From the NCBI RefSeq assembly GCF_041435095.1, contig NZ_CP108025.1:7936001-8000000 (forward strand): a stretch of 64,000 bases of DNA, read 5' to 3'. Position numbers and translations under genes: made by a program. Positions 34,438 through 41,947 of this stretch are shown here, piece after piece. A model generated the notes under the pieces. That model searched no databases. It saw nothing but the letters and a program-made list of their open reading frames with translations, and had not been told where the DNA came from. Every line of letters starts with the position of its first letter. The first letter of the stretch is position 1. This DNA is from Kitasatospora sp. NBC_00315. Lineage in GTDB: Bacteria; Actinomycetota; Actinomycetes; Streptomycetales; Streptomycetaceae.

Positions 34438-35895
34438 TCAGCTCTCGACTACGGCCGCCTCACGTGCGGTGGCGGGCGCGACCGGCTCGTCGTCCGTCGC
34501 TTCGCTCTGCAGGGCGGGGATGACGGCCGCGACGGCCGCGGCGACCAGGGCCACGCCGAGCCCGATGAGCAGGCCGGTGCGGAAACCGCTCTCGGAGGCG
34601 AAGGTGTGGCCGCCCACGGTGGTGTTCATCTGGGACAGCACGGTGCCGATCACCGCGGCGCCGATGGACGTACCGAGGGCGCGCATCAGCGTGTTGAAGC
34701 CGTTGGCGGCCGCGGTCTCGGCCAGCGGGGTGGAGCTCATGATCAGCGCGGGCATCGCGCCGTAGGCGAGGCCCACACCGCTGTTGATCACCATGGTGAC
34801 CAGCATGAGCCCCCAGGCCGAGCCGAGCAGTGCCTGCGACAGGCCGTAGCCGGCGGCGATCACCAGCACGCCGCTGATGAGGGTGACCTTCGGGCCGCGC
34901 GCGTTGGTGAGCTTCCCGCCGAGCGGGGAGACGATCATCATCATGATGCCGCCGGGCGCCAGCCAGAGGCCGGCGGCGAGCATCGACTGTCCCAACCCGT
35001 AGCCGGTGGCCTCGGGGAACTGCAGCAGCTGGGGAACGATCAGCATGCTGGCGTACATGCCGAAGCCGACGAAGACCGAGGCGATGTTGGTGAACAGGAC
35101 CCGGGGGCGGGCGGTGGTGCGCAGGTCGACCAGCGGGTCCTTGGCGCGGAGCTCCCACAGGCCCCAGGCGGCCAGTACGACCACGGCGCCGGTGAACAGC
35201 CCGATGGTCGTCGCGGAGGCCCAGCCCCACTCGGCGCCCTTGGAGACCGCCAGCAGCAGGCTGACCAGGCCGACGCCGAGGCCGAGCGCACCGGCCAGGT
35301 CGAAGCGCTGGCCCCTGGCGCTGCCGGGCACGTCCGGGATCAGGAACCAGATCAGCGCGGAGACCGCCAGTGCCAGCACGGCGGAGCCCCAGAACAGCAC
35401 CCGCCAGTCGGCGTACTGGGCGACCGCCGCGGCGATCGGCAGGCCGAGGCCGCCGCCGATGCCCATGGAGGCGCTGACCAGGGCGATCGACGAGCTGAGC
35501 TGCTCCCTCGGCACCACGTCACGCAGCAGGGCGATACCGAGCGGCACCATGCCCATGCCCATGCCCTGCAGACCCCGCCCGATGATCATCGGAACGACGG
35601 AGGAGGCGAGCGCGCAGACCACCGAACCGGCGGCCAGCGGCACCGAGCACACCAGCAGCATCCGGCGCTTGCCCAGCATGTCGCCCAGCCGCCCGGAGAC
35701 CGGCACGCACACGGCCGAGACGAGCAGGGTCGCGGTGATGACCCAGGCGGCGTTCGAGGCCGTGGTGTTCAGAATCTGCGGCAGCTCCGCGATGAGCGGG
35801 GTGACCATGGTCTGCATGATCGCGGCCACCGTGCCGGCGAAGGCCAGGGTGGCGACGACACCGCCGGCGGCTGCTGATCGTGGTGAGGCGTCCAT
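34438..35895 (-). CDS. MFS transporter, DHA2 family, MarR-regulated
   Basis: 485 aa from ATG 35895 with AGGAG upstream (a GTG ten codons earlier is possible). It has fourteen predicted helices; GRLGDMLGKRRMLL is motif A, and SMGIGGGLGLPIAAAVAQYADWRVLFW is motif C of antiporters. It is divergent from a MarR gene across palindromic operators, the classic layout of an inducible efflux pump. The cargo is unknown. Confidence 0.9.
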   Translation of the reverse strand: MDASPRSAAAGGVVATLAFAGTVAAIMQTMVTPLIAELPQILNTTASNAAWVITATLLVSAVCVPVSGRLGDMLGKRRMLLVCSVPLAAGSVVCALASSVVPMIIGRGLQGMGMGMVPLGIALLRDVVPREQLSSSIALVSASMGIGGGLGLPIAAAVAQYADWRVLFWGSAVLALAVSALIWFLIPDVPGSARGQRFDLAGALGLGVGLVSLLLAVSKGAEWGWASATTIGLFTGAVVVLAAWGLWELRAKDPLVDLRTTARPRVLFTNIASVFVGFGMYASMLIVPQLLQFPEATGYGLGQSMLAAGLWLAPGGIMMMIVSPLGGKLTNARGPKVTLISGVLVIAAGYGLSQALLGSAWGLMLVTMVINSGVGLAYGAMPALIMSSTPLAETAAANGFNTLMRALGTSIGAAVIGTVLSQMNTTVGGHTFASESGFRTGLLIGLGVALVAAAVAAVIPALQSEATDDEPVAPATAREAAVVES

Positions 35896-35934
35896 CGGAG
35901 AACTCCTGAGCTGTCTGTCGGACAAGGAGATGCA

Positions 35935-35973
35935 GCATACATGGTCTATGCATCATGCATACAGAATGTATGC
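35935..35973. promoter_or_regulatory. overlapping MarR-type palindromes
   Basis: GCATA-N7-TATGC (35935-35951), a perfect TATGCATCATGCATA (35947-35961) and GCATAC-AGAAT-GTATGC (35957-35973) overlap in the AT-rich spacer between the exporter and the MarR gene. All share a TATGC/GCATA half-site. Binding would repress both directions. Confidence 0.82.
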
Positions 35974-36050
35974 CGCATAATGGCGTGAGAGGATCCGATG
36001 GAGCGGGCCGGCAGACGACCCGCGGACAGCGGGTCAGGAGGCACGCGGAC

Positions 36051-36500
36051 ATGGTCAGACCCACGCACGAGGTCGAGTACGAGCAGATGCTCCTCAGCCG
36101 CCACGGCCTTCAGGGCGGCGGCCGCCGCAAGGACAGCCTGCTGGAGCGAAGCGCCTACATCCTGCTCAGCCGCATCCGCGTCCAGGGACCGATGTCGATC
36201 GGCGAGCTCAGCGACGCCTTCGACCTGGACACCTCCACGCTGAACCGGCAGACCGGCGCCGCGATGCGGGCCGGGCTCGTGGAGCGCATCCCCGACCCCG
36301 AGGGCGGGATGGCCAGAAAGTTCCGGATCACCGCCGAGGGCGTCCGGATACTGGACGAGGAGCGGGCCGGCATGATCGACAGCCTCGACCGGGTGATGGC
36401 CGACTGGACGGACGAGGACATCGCCGTCTTCGCCTCCTGCCTCCGGCGCTTCAACGCCGACATCGAACGCCTGGGCGGCCGCCCCTGGCCGCGCCCCTGA
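36051..36500 (+). CDS. MarR family transcriptional regulator
   Basis: 149 aa from ATG 36051 with AGGAGG upstream. The winged helix-turn-helix has SIGELSDAFDLDTSTLNRQTGAAMRAGLVER (about 46-76) followed by the basic wing DPEGGMARKFRITAEG. It likely represses itself and the divergent exporter through the TATGC/GCATA palindromes and releases on binding a phenolic or drug ligand. Confidence 0.88.
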   Translation: MVRPTHEVEYEQMLLSRHGLQGGGRRKDSLLERSAYILLSRIRVQGPMSIGELSDAFDLDTSTLNRQTGAAMRAGLVERIPDPEGGMARKFRITAEGVRILDEERAGMIDSLDRVMADWTDEDIAVFASCLRRFNADIERLGGRPWPRP

Positions 36501-36663
36501 GCGGTGCGGACGCCGTCCCGCCGGGCCCTTCCCGGTGGGCACGGGCGGCGCGGTCGCGACCCGGGCCGGTCGTCCGGTCGTGCGGCCGCCCGGCCGGCCC
36601 TGCGGGACGGAGACGCGCGAAAGTCCGTTGCCCGGGGCGGAACGGCCGGGCGAGGATCGGGAG

Positions 36664-37572
36664 ATGATCCCGAATCCGCCCGACGGTCGCGCCGGTATCG
36701 ACGCCGCCCTGGTGAAACGACTCGTCTCGGCCCAGTTCCCGCAGTGGAGCGAACTGCCCGTCACCCCGGTGGAGGTGGACGGCTGGGACAACCGCACCTA
36801 CCGGCTCGGTGACGGGATGACGGCCCGTCTGCCCACCGCCGCCGGCTACGTTCCGGCGGTCGCCAAGGAGAACGACTGGCTTCCCCGGCTGGCCCCGGCC
36901 CTGCCGGTGGCGGTGCCGCGGATCCTGGGCCGGGGCGTCCCGGGCGAGGGGTACCCCTATCCCTGGTCCGTCCGCGGTTGGCTGCCGGGGGAGACGGCCG
37001 CGTCGGCCGGCATTCCCGACATGCCGCGGTTCGCCGCCTCGGTGGCCGGGTTCCTTCTCGCGCTCCAGCGCTGCGATGCCACCGGCGGCCCGCTCGCCGG
37101 CCCGCACAGCTGGTACCGGGGAGCGTCGCCGGCCCACTACGACGAGGAGACCAGGGACTGCCTGTCCGCGCTGGAAGGCCGCGTGGACACCGCCCGGGCC
37201 CGGGCGGTCTGGGAGGCCGCGCTCCGCGCGCCGTGGCGGGGTGCGCCGGTGTGGTTCCACGGCGACGTCGCGGTCGGCAACCTGCTGGTGCGGTCCGGGG
37301 AGTTGACGGCCGTGATCGACTTCGGCACCTCCGGCGTCGGAGACCCCGCCTGCGATCTGGTGATCGCGTGGGGGTTCTTCTCGGGCGCGGGCCGGGCGGC
37401 CTTCCGGGAGGCGGTCGGCCAGGACGACGCCACCTGGGCCCGGGCCCGGGGCTGGGCGCTGTGGAAGTCCCTGCTGGTGCTCAGCCGGGCTGTCGACTCG
37501 GATCCCGACCTGGCGGCCCTCAACCGGCACGTACTGGAGGAAGTACTCGCCGACCACGAGGAGTTCGGCTGA
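36664..37572 (+). CDS. aminoglycoside phosphotransferase family protein
   Basis: 302 aa from ATG 36664. PVEVDGWDNRTYRLGDGMTARLP is the N-lobe. VWFHGDVAVGNLLV (about 196-209) is the catalytic loop with the catalytic Asp and Asn, and AVIDFGTSGVGDPACDLVIAW carries the metal-binding Asp. This is the APH subgroup widespread in streptomycetes (annotated as APH or homoserine-kinase-like); the substrate is undetermined. It lies just upstream of the SLOG/TIR cassette in the same direction but is separated by 276 bp, so it is probably not part of it. Confidence 0.83.
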   Translation: MIPNPPDGRAGIDAALVKRLVSAQFPQWSELPVTPVEVDGWDNRTYRLGDGMTARLPTAAGYVPAVAKENDWLPRLAPALPVAVPRILGRGVPGEGYPYPWSVRGWLPGETAASAGIPDMPRFAASVAGFLLALQRCDATGGPLAGPHSWYRGASPAHYDEETRDCLSALEGRVDTARARAVWEAALRAPWRGAPVWFHGDVAVGNLLVRSGELTAVIDFGTSGVGDPACDLVIAWGFFSGAGRAAFREAVGQDDATWARARGWALWKSLLVLSRAVDSDPDLAALNRHVLEEVLADHEEFG

Positions 37573-37848
37573 CCGGCCACCCGGCCACCCGGTGGCCGTC
37601 GCGGCCGTCGGGTACACCGTGCGACCGGAGCACCGGCGGCGCAGCGGCGCCCCGGGCAGTCCGCCGCGGACCGGGCGGAAGGGATCGGTTCGCTACCCAA
37701 CTACCCTGCCGTTCATGCATGCTGTGCAGTGATGCGGCGCGCGGGAGGCCGGTCGGGCGACAGGCTCGGACCGGGCGGCGCGGTGCGCGCGCAGGTGCGG
37801 TGAGACCTGGTGACGAGTGGGCGGGCCGGCGTGGGGGAGATGGCTGTG

Positions 37849-39030
37849 ATGACAGGGCGGAACGCCGGTGGGGCGGCGGCCGCGGGGCCGGGCGGAGCCG
37901 GACGCAGACCGGTCGTGGCGGTGGTGGGAAGTGCACCGCGCGGCGCGGCCGGGCCGGGCGGCGAGGTGGACGGGGACGATCCGGCGGCCCGCGCCGCCGA
38001 GGAGATCGGAGCCGCACTCGCCTCGGCCGGCTGCGATCTGATGGTGTATTCGAGCTCGCCGCGGTTCCTGGAGCACCGGGTGGTCACCGGATTTCTCGCA
38101 GCGGCGCCGGTCCGGGCCGGATCCGTCCAGGTCCGGCCGCCGTTCGACGATCCCCATCTGGACTTCGCCGAGATGCTCCGCCACCGGGAGGCCTTCGACG
38201 TCCGGTACGAGCCGGGGGCCGACTGGGAGGTCACGTTCTACCGCTCGTTGAGCGAGATCCAGGGCGTGATCCTGATCGGCGGCGGCCGGACGACCCTGGT
38301 GACCGCCATGGTCGGGCTGGCCTTCGGGATCCCGCTGGCCCCGCCGGCCGCGTTCGGCGGGCATGCGCGCAAGGCCTGGGAGACCCTCGGCAGGGTCCGC
38401 AGCCAGGCGACCGAGGAGGAGATCTCCGCTCTCGGCGCCGGGTGGCAGCCGGGAGCCGGCACGGCGGTGGTGGAGATCCTGCTGAGCCAGCACCGGCGCC
38501 GACTCGCCCAGGAGCACCAAGCGCGAGCGCGACCGGCGGGCGGACGGCCGCTCGGCGAGGCTGCGCCTGCTGGTCGGCACGGTGCTGCTGCTGGCCGGAC
38601 TGGCGACCGTCCCGCTGACCTACGCGGCCTCCGCGAGCGCACCGCTGAACATCACCGCACTGATCCTCGGCTCGCTGCTGGCCGCCACCTCCGGGGCCAT
38701 CACCAGGACGTCGGTGGACAGCAACCTGGAGTGGGGCCGGGCGGCCGCCCTCGGTACGGCCGCCGGGGCGGTGGCGTTCCTCCTCTTCGTGTCGGCGCAG
38801 CTGGCGACGTCGCCGGACATCCTGGCCGGCCCGGGGGCCAGAAGGCTGCTGTTCTTCGTGCTGTCGGTCGGCTTCATCGCCGGCTTCACCTCGGACGCGG
38901 TGTACGCCCGCCTGCGCCAGCAGGACGCGCTGACCATGTCCGGGCTGCCGGCGGCGCCGCCGGCAGCGCCCGAGCGGGGGCCGGATGTCTCCTGACCCGT
39001 CGCCCGGCAGGCGGCCCACCGTGTTCCTGA
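37849..39030 (+). CDS. SLOG-domain protein (Rossmannoid nucleotide sensor), probably frameshifted
   Basis: Start ATG 37849 (GTG 37846 also possible) after GGGGGAG; the end given is the first in-frame stop. Residues 21-215 form a Rossmann-like SLOG domain: VVAVVGSA (strand 1), GCDLMVYSSSPRF, then ILIGGGRTTLVTAMVGLAFGIPLAPPAAFGGHARKAWETL. Here the GGG and the following FGGHA are the nucleotide-binding loops of the LOG/SLOG superfamily. Such domains bind ADP-ribose-type signals in Thoeris ThsA and related systems. After about codon 224 (nt 38518) third positions become A/T-rich and the frame loses coding character. The coding signal moves to the +1 frame, which encodes a four-helix membrane segment. 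The intended product may therefore be a SLOG-membrane fusion. Confidence 0.7.
   Translation: MTGRNAGGAAAAGPGGAGRRPVVAVVGSAPRGAAGPGGEVDGDDPAARAAEEIGAALASAGCDLMVYSSSPRFLEHRVVTGFLAAAPVRAGSVQVRPPFDDPHLDFAEMLRHREAFDVRYEPGADWEVTFYRSLSEIQGVILIGGGRTTLVTAMVGLAFGIPLAPPAAFGGHARKAWETLGRVRSQATEEEISALGAGWQPGAGTAVVEILLSQHRRRLAQEHQARARPAGGRPLGEAAPAGRHGAAAGRTGDRPADLRGLRERTAEHHRTDPRLAAGRHLRGHHQDVGGQQPGVGPGGRPRYGRRGGGVPPLRVGAAGDVAGHPGRPGGQKAAVLRAVGRLHRRLHLGRGVRPPAPAGRADHVRAAGGAAGSARAGAGCLLTRRPAGGPPCS
38582..38995 (+). CDS. four-helix membrane segment, putative membrane effector
   Basis: 137 codons from GTG 38582. That GTG lacks a ribosome site and falls inside the first membrane helix (residues upstream in frame are LRLLVGT). 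The frame is open and well biased from 38486, right after a TGA at 38483-38485, giving a basic stretch KRERDRRADGRSARLR and then four helices: VLLLAGLATVPLTYAA, LNITALILGSLLAATSGAI, AAALGTAAGAVAFLLFVSAQL and LLFFVLSVGFIAGFTSDAVYARL. No ATG, GTG or TTG exists between 38486 and 38582. So it is probably read as a continuation of the SLOG protein through a +1 shift near 38486-38520, whether programmed, mutational or an assembly error. It overlaps the TIR gene start by 11 bp. Confidence 0.6.
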   Translation: MLLLAGLATVPLTYAASASAPLNITALILGSLLAATSGAITRTSVDSNLEWGRAAALGTAAGAVAFLLFVSAQLATSPDILAGPGARRLLFFVLSVGFIAGFTSDAVYARLRQQDALTMSGLPAAPPAAPERGPDVS

Positions 39031-40358
39031 GCCACCGGTACCGGTCGGTCGACGTCAACCTGTTCTTCTGGCGGATCATCAGCGACGTCCAGCAGGTCGC
39101 GTTCCGGGTCGACGAGGGGCGACTGTTCACCAGCGCGACCCGGTTGGAGCGGCTGATCAGGGACGCCGACGGCTTCGTCGGGGTCTATCCGCTGCCGGGT
39201 GATCCGCAGGAGCCCTGGGATCTCGCCGCGCTGCGGCACGAAGCGCGCTACTTCCTGTTGGAACTGGGCATCGCGGTGCGCGGCCGGGGCCCCGCCATCG
39301 TGTTCTGCGACCACCGCTACGGCCCGGTGCTGCGCTCCCCTCCGGACGTCATGGTGATCGAGTACGACCCGCAGGAGATCGCGGACGCGGAGGACTCGGC
39401 GCTCGTGGCCAGGGTGCGCCGGGCCTACCGGGCCTTCGTCGACCGGTTGCGGTCCACCATGGCGATCCGGCAGAGCGCCCGGGCGCACGACAGCCGGACG
39501 GTGGGGATGCTGATGCCGCCCGAGTGCAGGGCGGAGAGCGGTGCGGTGTTGGAGCGGGCCCTGAACGACGGGGCCTGGGAGCCGATCCCCCTGCCCTGGC
39601 CGCCCCGGCTGGATCTGGAGCTGATGACGCGGCTGCGGAGGCTGGACTGGGTGGTCATGGCGCTCGACCACCCGGCGGTGCAGGTCGCGGCCGGCTTCGT
39701 GCTGGGGCACGGCGTTCCCCTGCTTCCGTTCCGCCACGGCCTCGCCGCGGCGCAGTCGCAGTCGATGGAGGAGGGCCTGTTCGGCGTCTCGGAGGTCGGC
39801 CACCGAAAGGCGCTGCTCCGCTGGGAGACGCAGGACGGCCTGGAGCCGTTGTTCAGGACCCACCTGAAGGTGATCGGCCAGCCGCCGCGCTACGTCAGCG
39901 ACGACCGCCAGGCGGTCGAGTACTTCGCGTCCGCCGGACTCCGCAAGGAGCAGGTGTTCCTGAGCTACGCACGCGAGGACAGCGCCGTGGCGGCCGAGTT
40001 CAGCGCCCTGCTGAACACGTCCTTCCAGAAGGTGTTCGACTACCGCACGAAGGGGGCGATCAGAGCCGGCGAGAACTGGATGACCGAGCTGTCCGACGGC
40101 CTCTCGGCGAGCGCCGTCGGTGTTCTGCTGCTGTCACCCGACTACTGGGAGAGCAAGTGGTGCCGGATGGAGGCCGACCGCCTCTACCGGGCGTCGGTGG
40201 AGGGCACCGCGCGGGTCGTTCCGGTGGCCCTGCAGCGGATGCGGATCCCTGAACCGTGGGACTCCGTCCAGTACCGGGCGCTCTACCAGACCACGGCGGC
40301 GGAGATCGTGGCGGAACTGGTCCGCGAGCTCGCGGGCCCGGAGCCGGGGCAGGACTGA
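38985..40358 (+). CDS. TIR-domain protein, predicted NAD+-consuming signal enzyme
   Basis: 457 aa; ATG 38985 overlaps the end of the membrane segment frame, so translation is coupled. Residues 323-445 are a canonical TIR domain: VFLSYAREDS (strand A), WMTELSDGLSASAVGVLLLSPDYW, and SKWCRMEAD, where E396 matches the catalytic glutamate of TIR NADases (WCxxE). Residues 12-125 form a second TIR-like Rossmannoid unit (TVFLSHRYRS; DADGFVGVYPLP). Residues 170-250 form a third alpha/beta unit (RTVGMLMPPE; DWVVMALDHP; GVPLLPF). By analogy with Thoeris ThsB, it would make an ADP-ribose-type signal on infection for the SLOG partner; this is inferred. A strong hairpin follows. Confidence 0.85.
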   Translation: MSPDPSPGRRPTVFLSHRYRSVDVNLFFWRIISDVQQVAFRVDEGRLFTSATRLERLIRDADGFVGVYPLPGDPQEPWDLAALRHEARYFLLELGIAVRGRGPAIVFCDHRYGPVLRSPPDVMVIEYDPQEIADAEDSALVARVRRAYRAFVDRLRSTMAIRQSARAHDSRTVGMLMPPECRAESGAVLERALNDGAWEPIPLPWPPRLDLELMTRLRRLDWVVMALDHPAVQVAAGFVLGHGVPLLPFRHGLAAAQSQSMEEGLFGVSEVGHRKALLRWETQDGLEPLFRTHLKVIGQPPRYVSDDRQAVEYFASAGLRKEQVFLSYAREDSAVAAEFSALLNTSFQKVFDYRTKGAIRAGENWMTELSDGLSASAVGVLLLSPDYWESKWCRMEADRLYRASVEGTARVVPVALQRMRIPEPWDSVQYRALYQTTAAEIVAELVRELAGPEPGQD

Positions 40359-40392
40359 CGGCCGCACTCCGGAGGGGCCGGCCGCCGCCCGT

Positions 40393-40437
40393 CCCGGCCG
40401 CTCCGACCCCGGCCGCTCCGACCCCGGCTGCTCCGAC
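40393..40437 (+). repeat. 15-bp tandem repeat, three copies
   Basis: CCCGGCCGCTCCGAC at 40393 and 40408, and CCCGGCTGCTCCGAC at 40423. It runs directly into the terminator hairpin after the TIR gene. Confidence 0.9.
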
Positions 40438-40474
40438 CCCGGTGGGCACGCGTCCGGGTGTGCCCACCGGGGTC
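40435..40474. terminator. perfect 15-bp hairpin ending the SLOG/TIR cassette
   Basis: GACCCCGGTGGGCAC (40435-40449) pairs exactly with GTGCCCACCGGGGTC (40460-40474) around a 10-nt loop. It lies 77 nt after the TIR stop and 8 nt before the end of the convergent small gene, so it insulates the cassette. Confidence 0.88.
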
Positions 40475-40481
40475 AGGGCGG

Positions 40482-40745
40482 TCAGCGGCCGACGGAGTCG
40501 TCGACGCGGACGGCGGTGGCTCTGCCGGGGGTGATGGCCCACCGGCCGTCGTGGCCCCTGGCGGAGGGGTGGTGGCGCCGGGTGATCCCTCCGGCGGTAC
40601 GGCGCACCCAGGCGGTGTCGTCGTCACGGCTGCCGAGCGCGCCGGGGCCGGTCTCCCACGTCGTGCTCGGGCGGTGGCCGGTCACGTCGCGGACCGTGCC
40701 GGCGGCCGGCCCGCGAGAGGCGGCGGTCTTGTGCAGGGGACACAT
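40482..40745 (-). CDS. small basic protein, function unknown
   Basis: 87 aa from ATG 40745 with AGGAG 6 nt upstream. It is rich in arginine, threonine and glycine, with one cysteine at residue 2 and histidines (RRHHPSARGHDGR). It has no membrane segment or recognised domain. The good ribosome site and short spacer to the hairpin favour a real gene, but composition alone does not. Confidence 0.45.
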   Translation of the reverse strand: MCPLHKTAASRGPAAGTVRDVTGHRPSTTWETGPGALGSRDDDTAWVRRTAGGITRRHHPSARGHDGRWAITPGRATAVRVDDSVGR

Positions 40746-40967
40746 GCGGTGCTCCTGACGGATGTGCGGGGGAGCGGACGCGCACTGTCGCCCGTCCGCT
40801 CCTGGTCTGTCGCGAGCCTGCCGCAGGGCGCCAATCGATCACCAACGATCCGCCAACGCCGGGGGATCGAGGCGGAGCTCAGACCTCGCAGTACGGGTCG
40901 GCCCCCACCGCGTCCGTGCTTCGCAGCCGCCGCGTCCCTGCCGCGTCCGCGCGGGCTCTCCGCAGCG

Positions 40968-41879
40968 TCACCGCTCCGTCGTCCGGCCGAGCACCGCCGG
41001 TGCGAGCACCTCCTCGCACCACTGGCGGAAGCTCGTCGGGCTCGCGGTCTCCCGGGTACGCCGCACGCCCTCGTCCAGGCCCGCCTCCTTGGCCCGCATC
41101 ATGTCGACCATGCCCTCCGCGAAGGCGTCGCCGCTGCCGTACCCGACCAGCGTCGCGCGGAGGTCGTCGAGCGACTGCCGCTGGTAACGCACGGGTGTGC
41201 CCAGCACCTCGGAGACGACGCGCGCCAGGTCGTCCGGCGAGAGGTCCTCCGGGCCGAGGACCGGCACGCTGCCGACGCCCGTCCAGGAGCGGTCGAGGAG
41301 CAGCCCGGCGGCCGCCGCGGCGATGTCCCGGGTGGCTGCCGTCGGCGCCTTCCGGTCGGCGGCGACGGTGTCGGTGAACACCCCCGCGTCGCGGATCGAC
41401 GGCACCTGCCTCAGCAGGTTGTCCATGAAGGACGGGTTCGCGAGCGCCCGGTAGGCCACGCCCGTGCTCGCGACGAGGTCGTCCATGGCCAGAGAGGCGG
41501 TCACGAGCCCGGCGCGATCCGCGAGGGCCGTGCCCCGGCCGAGCGCCGAGACACCGACCACGTGCCCGACACCGTGGGTGGTGAACGCCCGGGCGGCGGC
41601 CCGGGTGAATCCGCGGTACGCGGATTCGAGGCTCGGTGCCCGCGGGTCGGGCGGCACGATCCACAGAACGGCGTTCGCGCCGGCGAACGCCTGGTCGACC
41701 ACGTCGGCGTCGCGGTGGGAGCCGGCCACGACCTCGACCTGTTCGCGGACCGGGCCGGGGAGCCGATCCGGGTCGCGCACGATGACGCGGAGTTTCTGCC
41801 CGTGAGAGGGAGCGCCGTCGAGGAGGGCTCCGAGTACCTGGCTGCCGATGTCGCCCGTGGGCGTCGTGATGACGATCAT
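40968..41879 (-). CDS. NmrA-like NAD(P)H-binding protein
   Basis: 303 aa. MIVITTPTGDIGSQVLGALL is the N-terminal cofactor loop of atypical SDRs, with T-P-T-G in place of GASG. VEVVAGSHRDADVVDQAFAGANAVLWIVPP and GVGHVVGVSALGRG follow the NmrA/HSCARG order. It probably senses NADPH or reduces quinones. It is divergent from a LysR gene with a 68-bp spacer, so it is very likely that regulator's target. Confidence 0.83.
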   Translation of the reverse strand: MIVITTPTGDIGSQVLGALLDGAPSHGQKLRVIVRDPDRLPGPVREQVEVVAGSHRDADVVDQAFAGANAVLWIVPPDPRAPSLESAYRGFTRAAARAFTTHGVGHVVGVSALGRGTALADRAGLVTASLAMDDLVASTGVAYRALANPSFMDNLLRQVPSIRDAGVFTDTVAADRKAPTAATRDIAAAAAGLLLDRSWTGVGSVPVLGPEDLSPDDLARVVSEVLGTPVRYQRQSLDDLRATLVGYGSGDAFAEGMVDMMRAKEAGLDEGVRRTRETASPTSFRQWCEEVLAPAVLGRTTER

Positions 41880-41916
41880 GGGTCAAGCCTGCGGCGCTCC
41901 GGCGCGGGCGTCCAAT

Positions 41917-41941
41917 ACCTCTTGACGCCGATTGATACCCT
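41917..41941. promoter_or_regulatory. LysR-type divergent control region
   Basis: Read on the minus strand, GGTAT occurs at 41940-41936 and again at 41921-41917, two turns apart. On the plus strand TACCCT (41936-41941) stands 6 nt before the LysR ATG as a leaderless -10. The small spacer fits shared control. Confidence 0.5.
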
Positions 41942-41947
41942 GGGGGC

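Noticed and set aside
36664..37572. APH-like kinase as part of the SLOG/TIR cassette or as an aminoglycoside-resistance gene
   Set aside because: A 276-bp gap separates it from the cassette, and the subgroup is common chromosomal APH without evidence for drug modification.
37849..40358. Canonical Thoeris
   Set aside because: There is no SIR2 domain and the SLOG part is not preceded by an effector as in ThsA. I call it Thoeris-like only.
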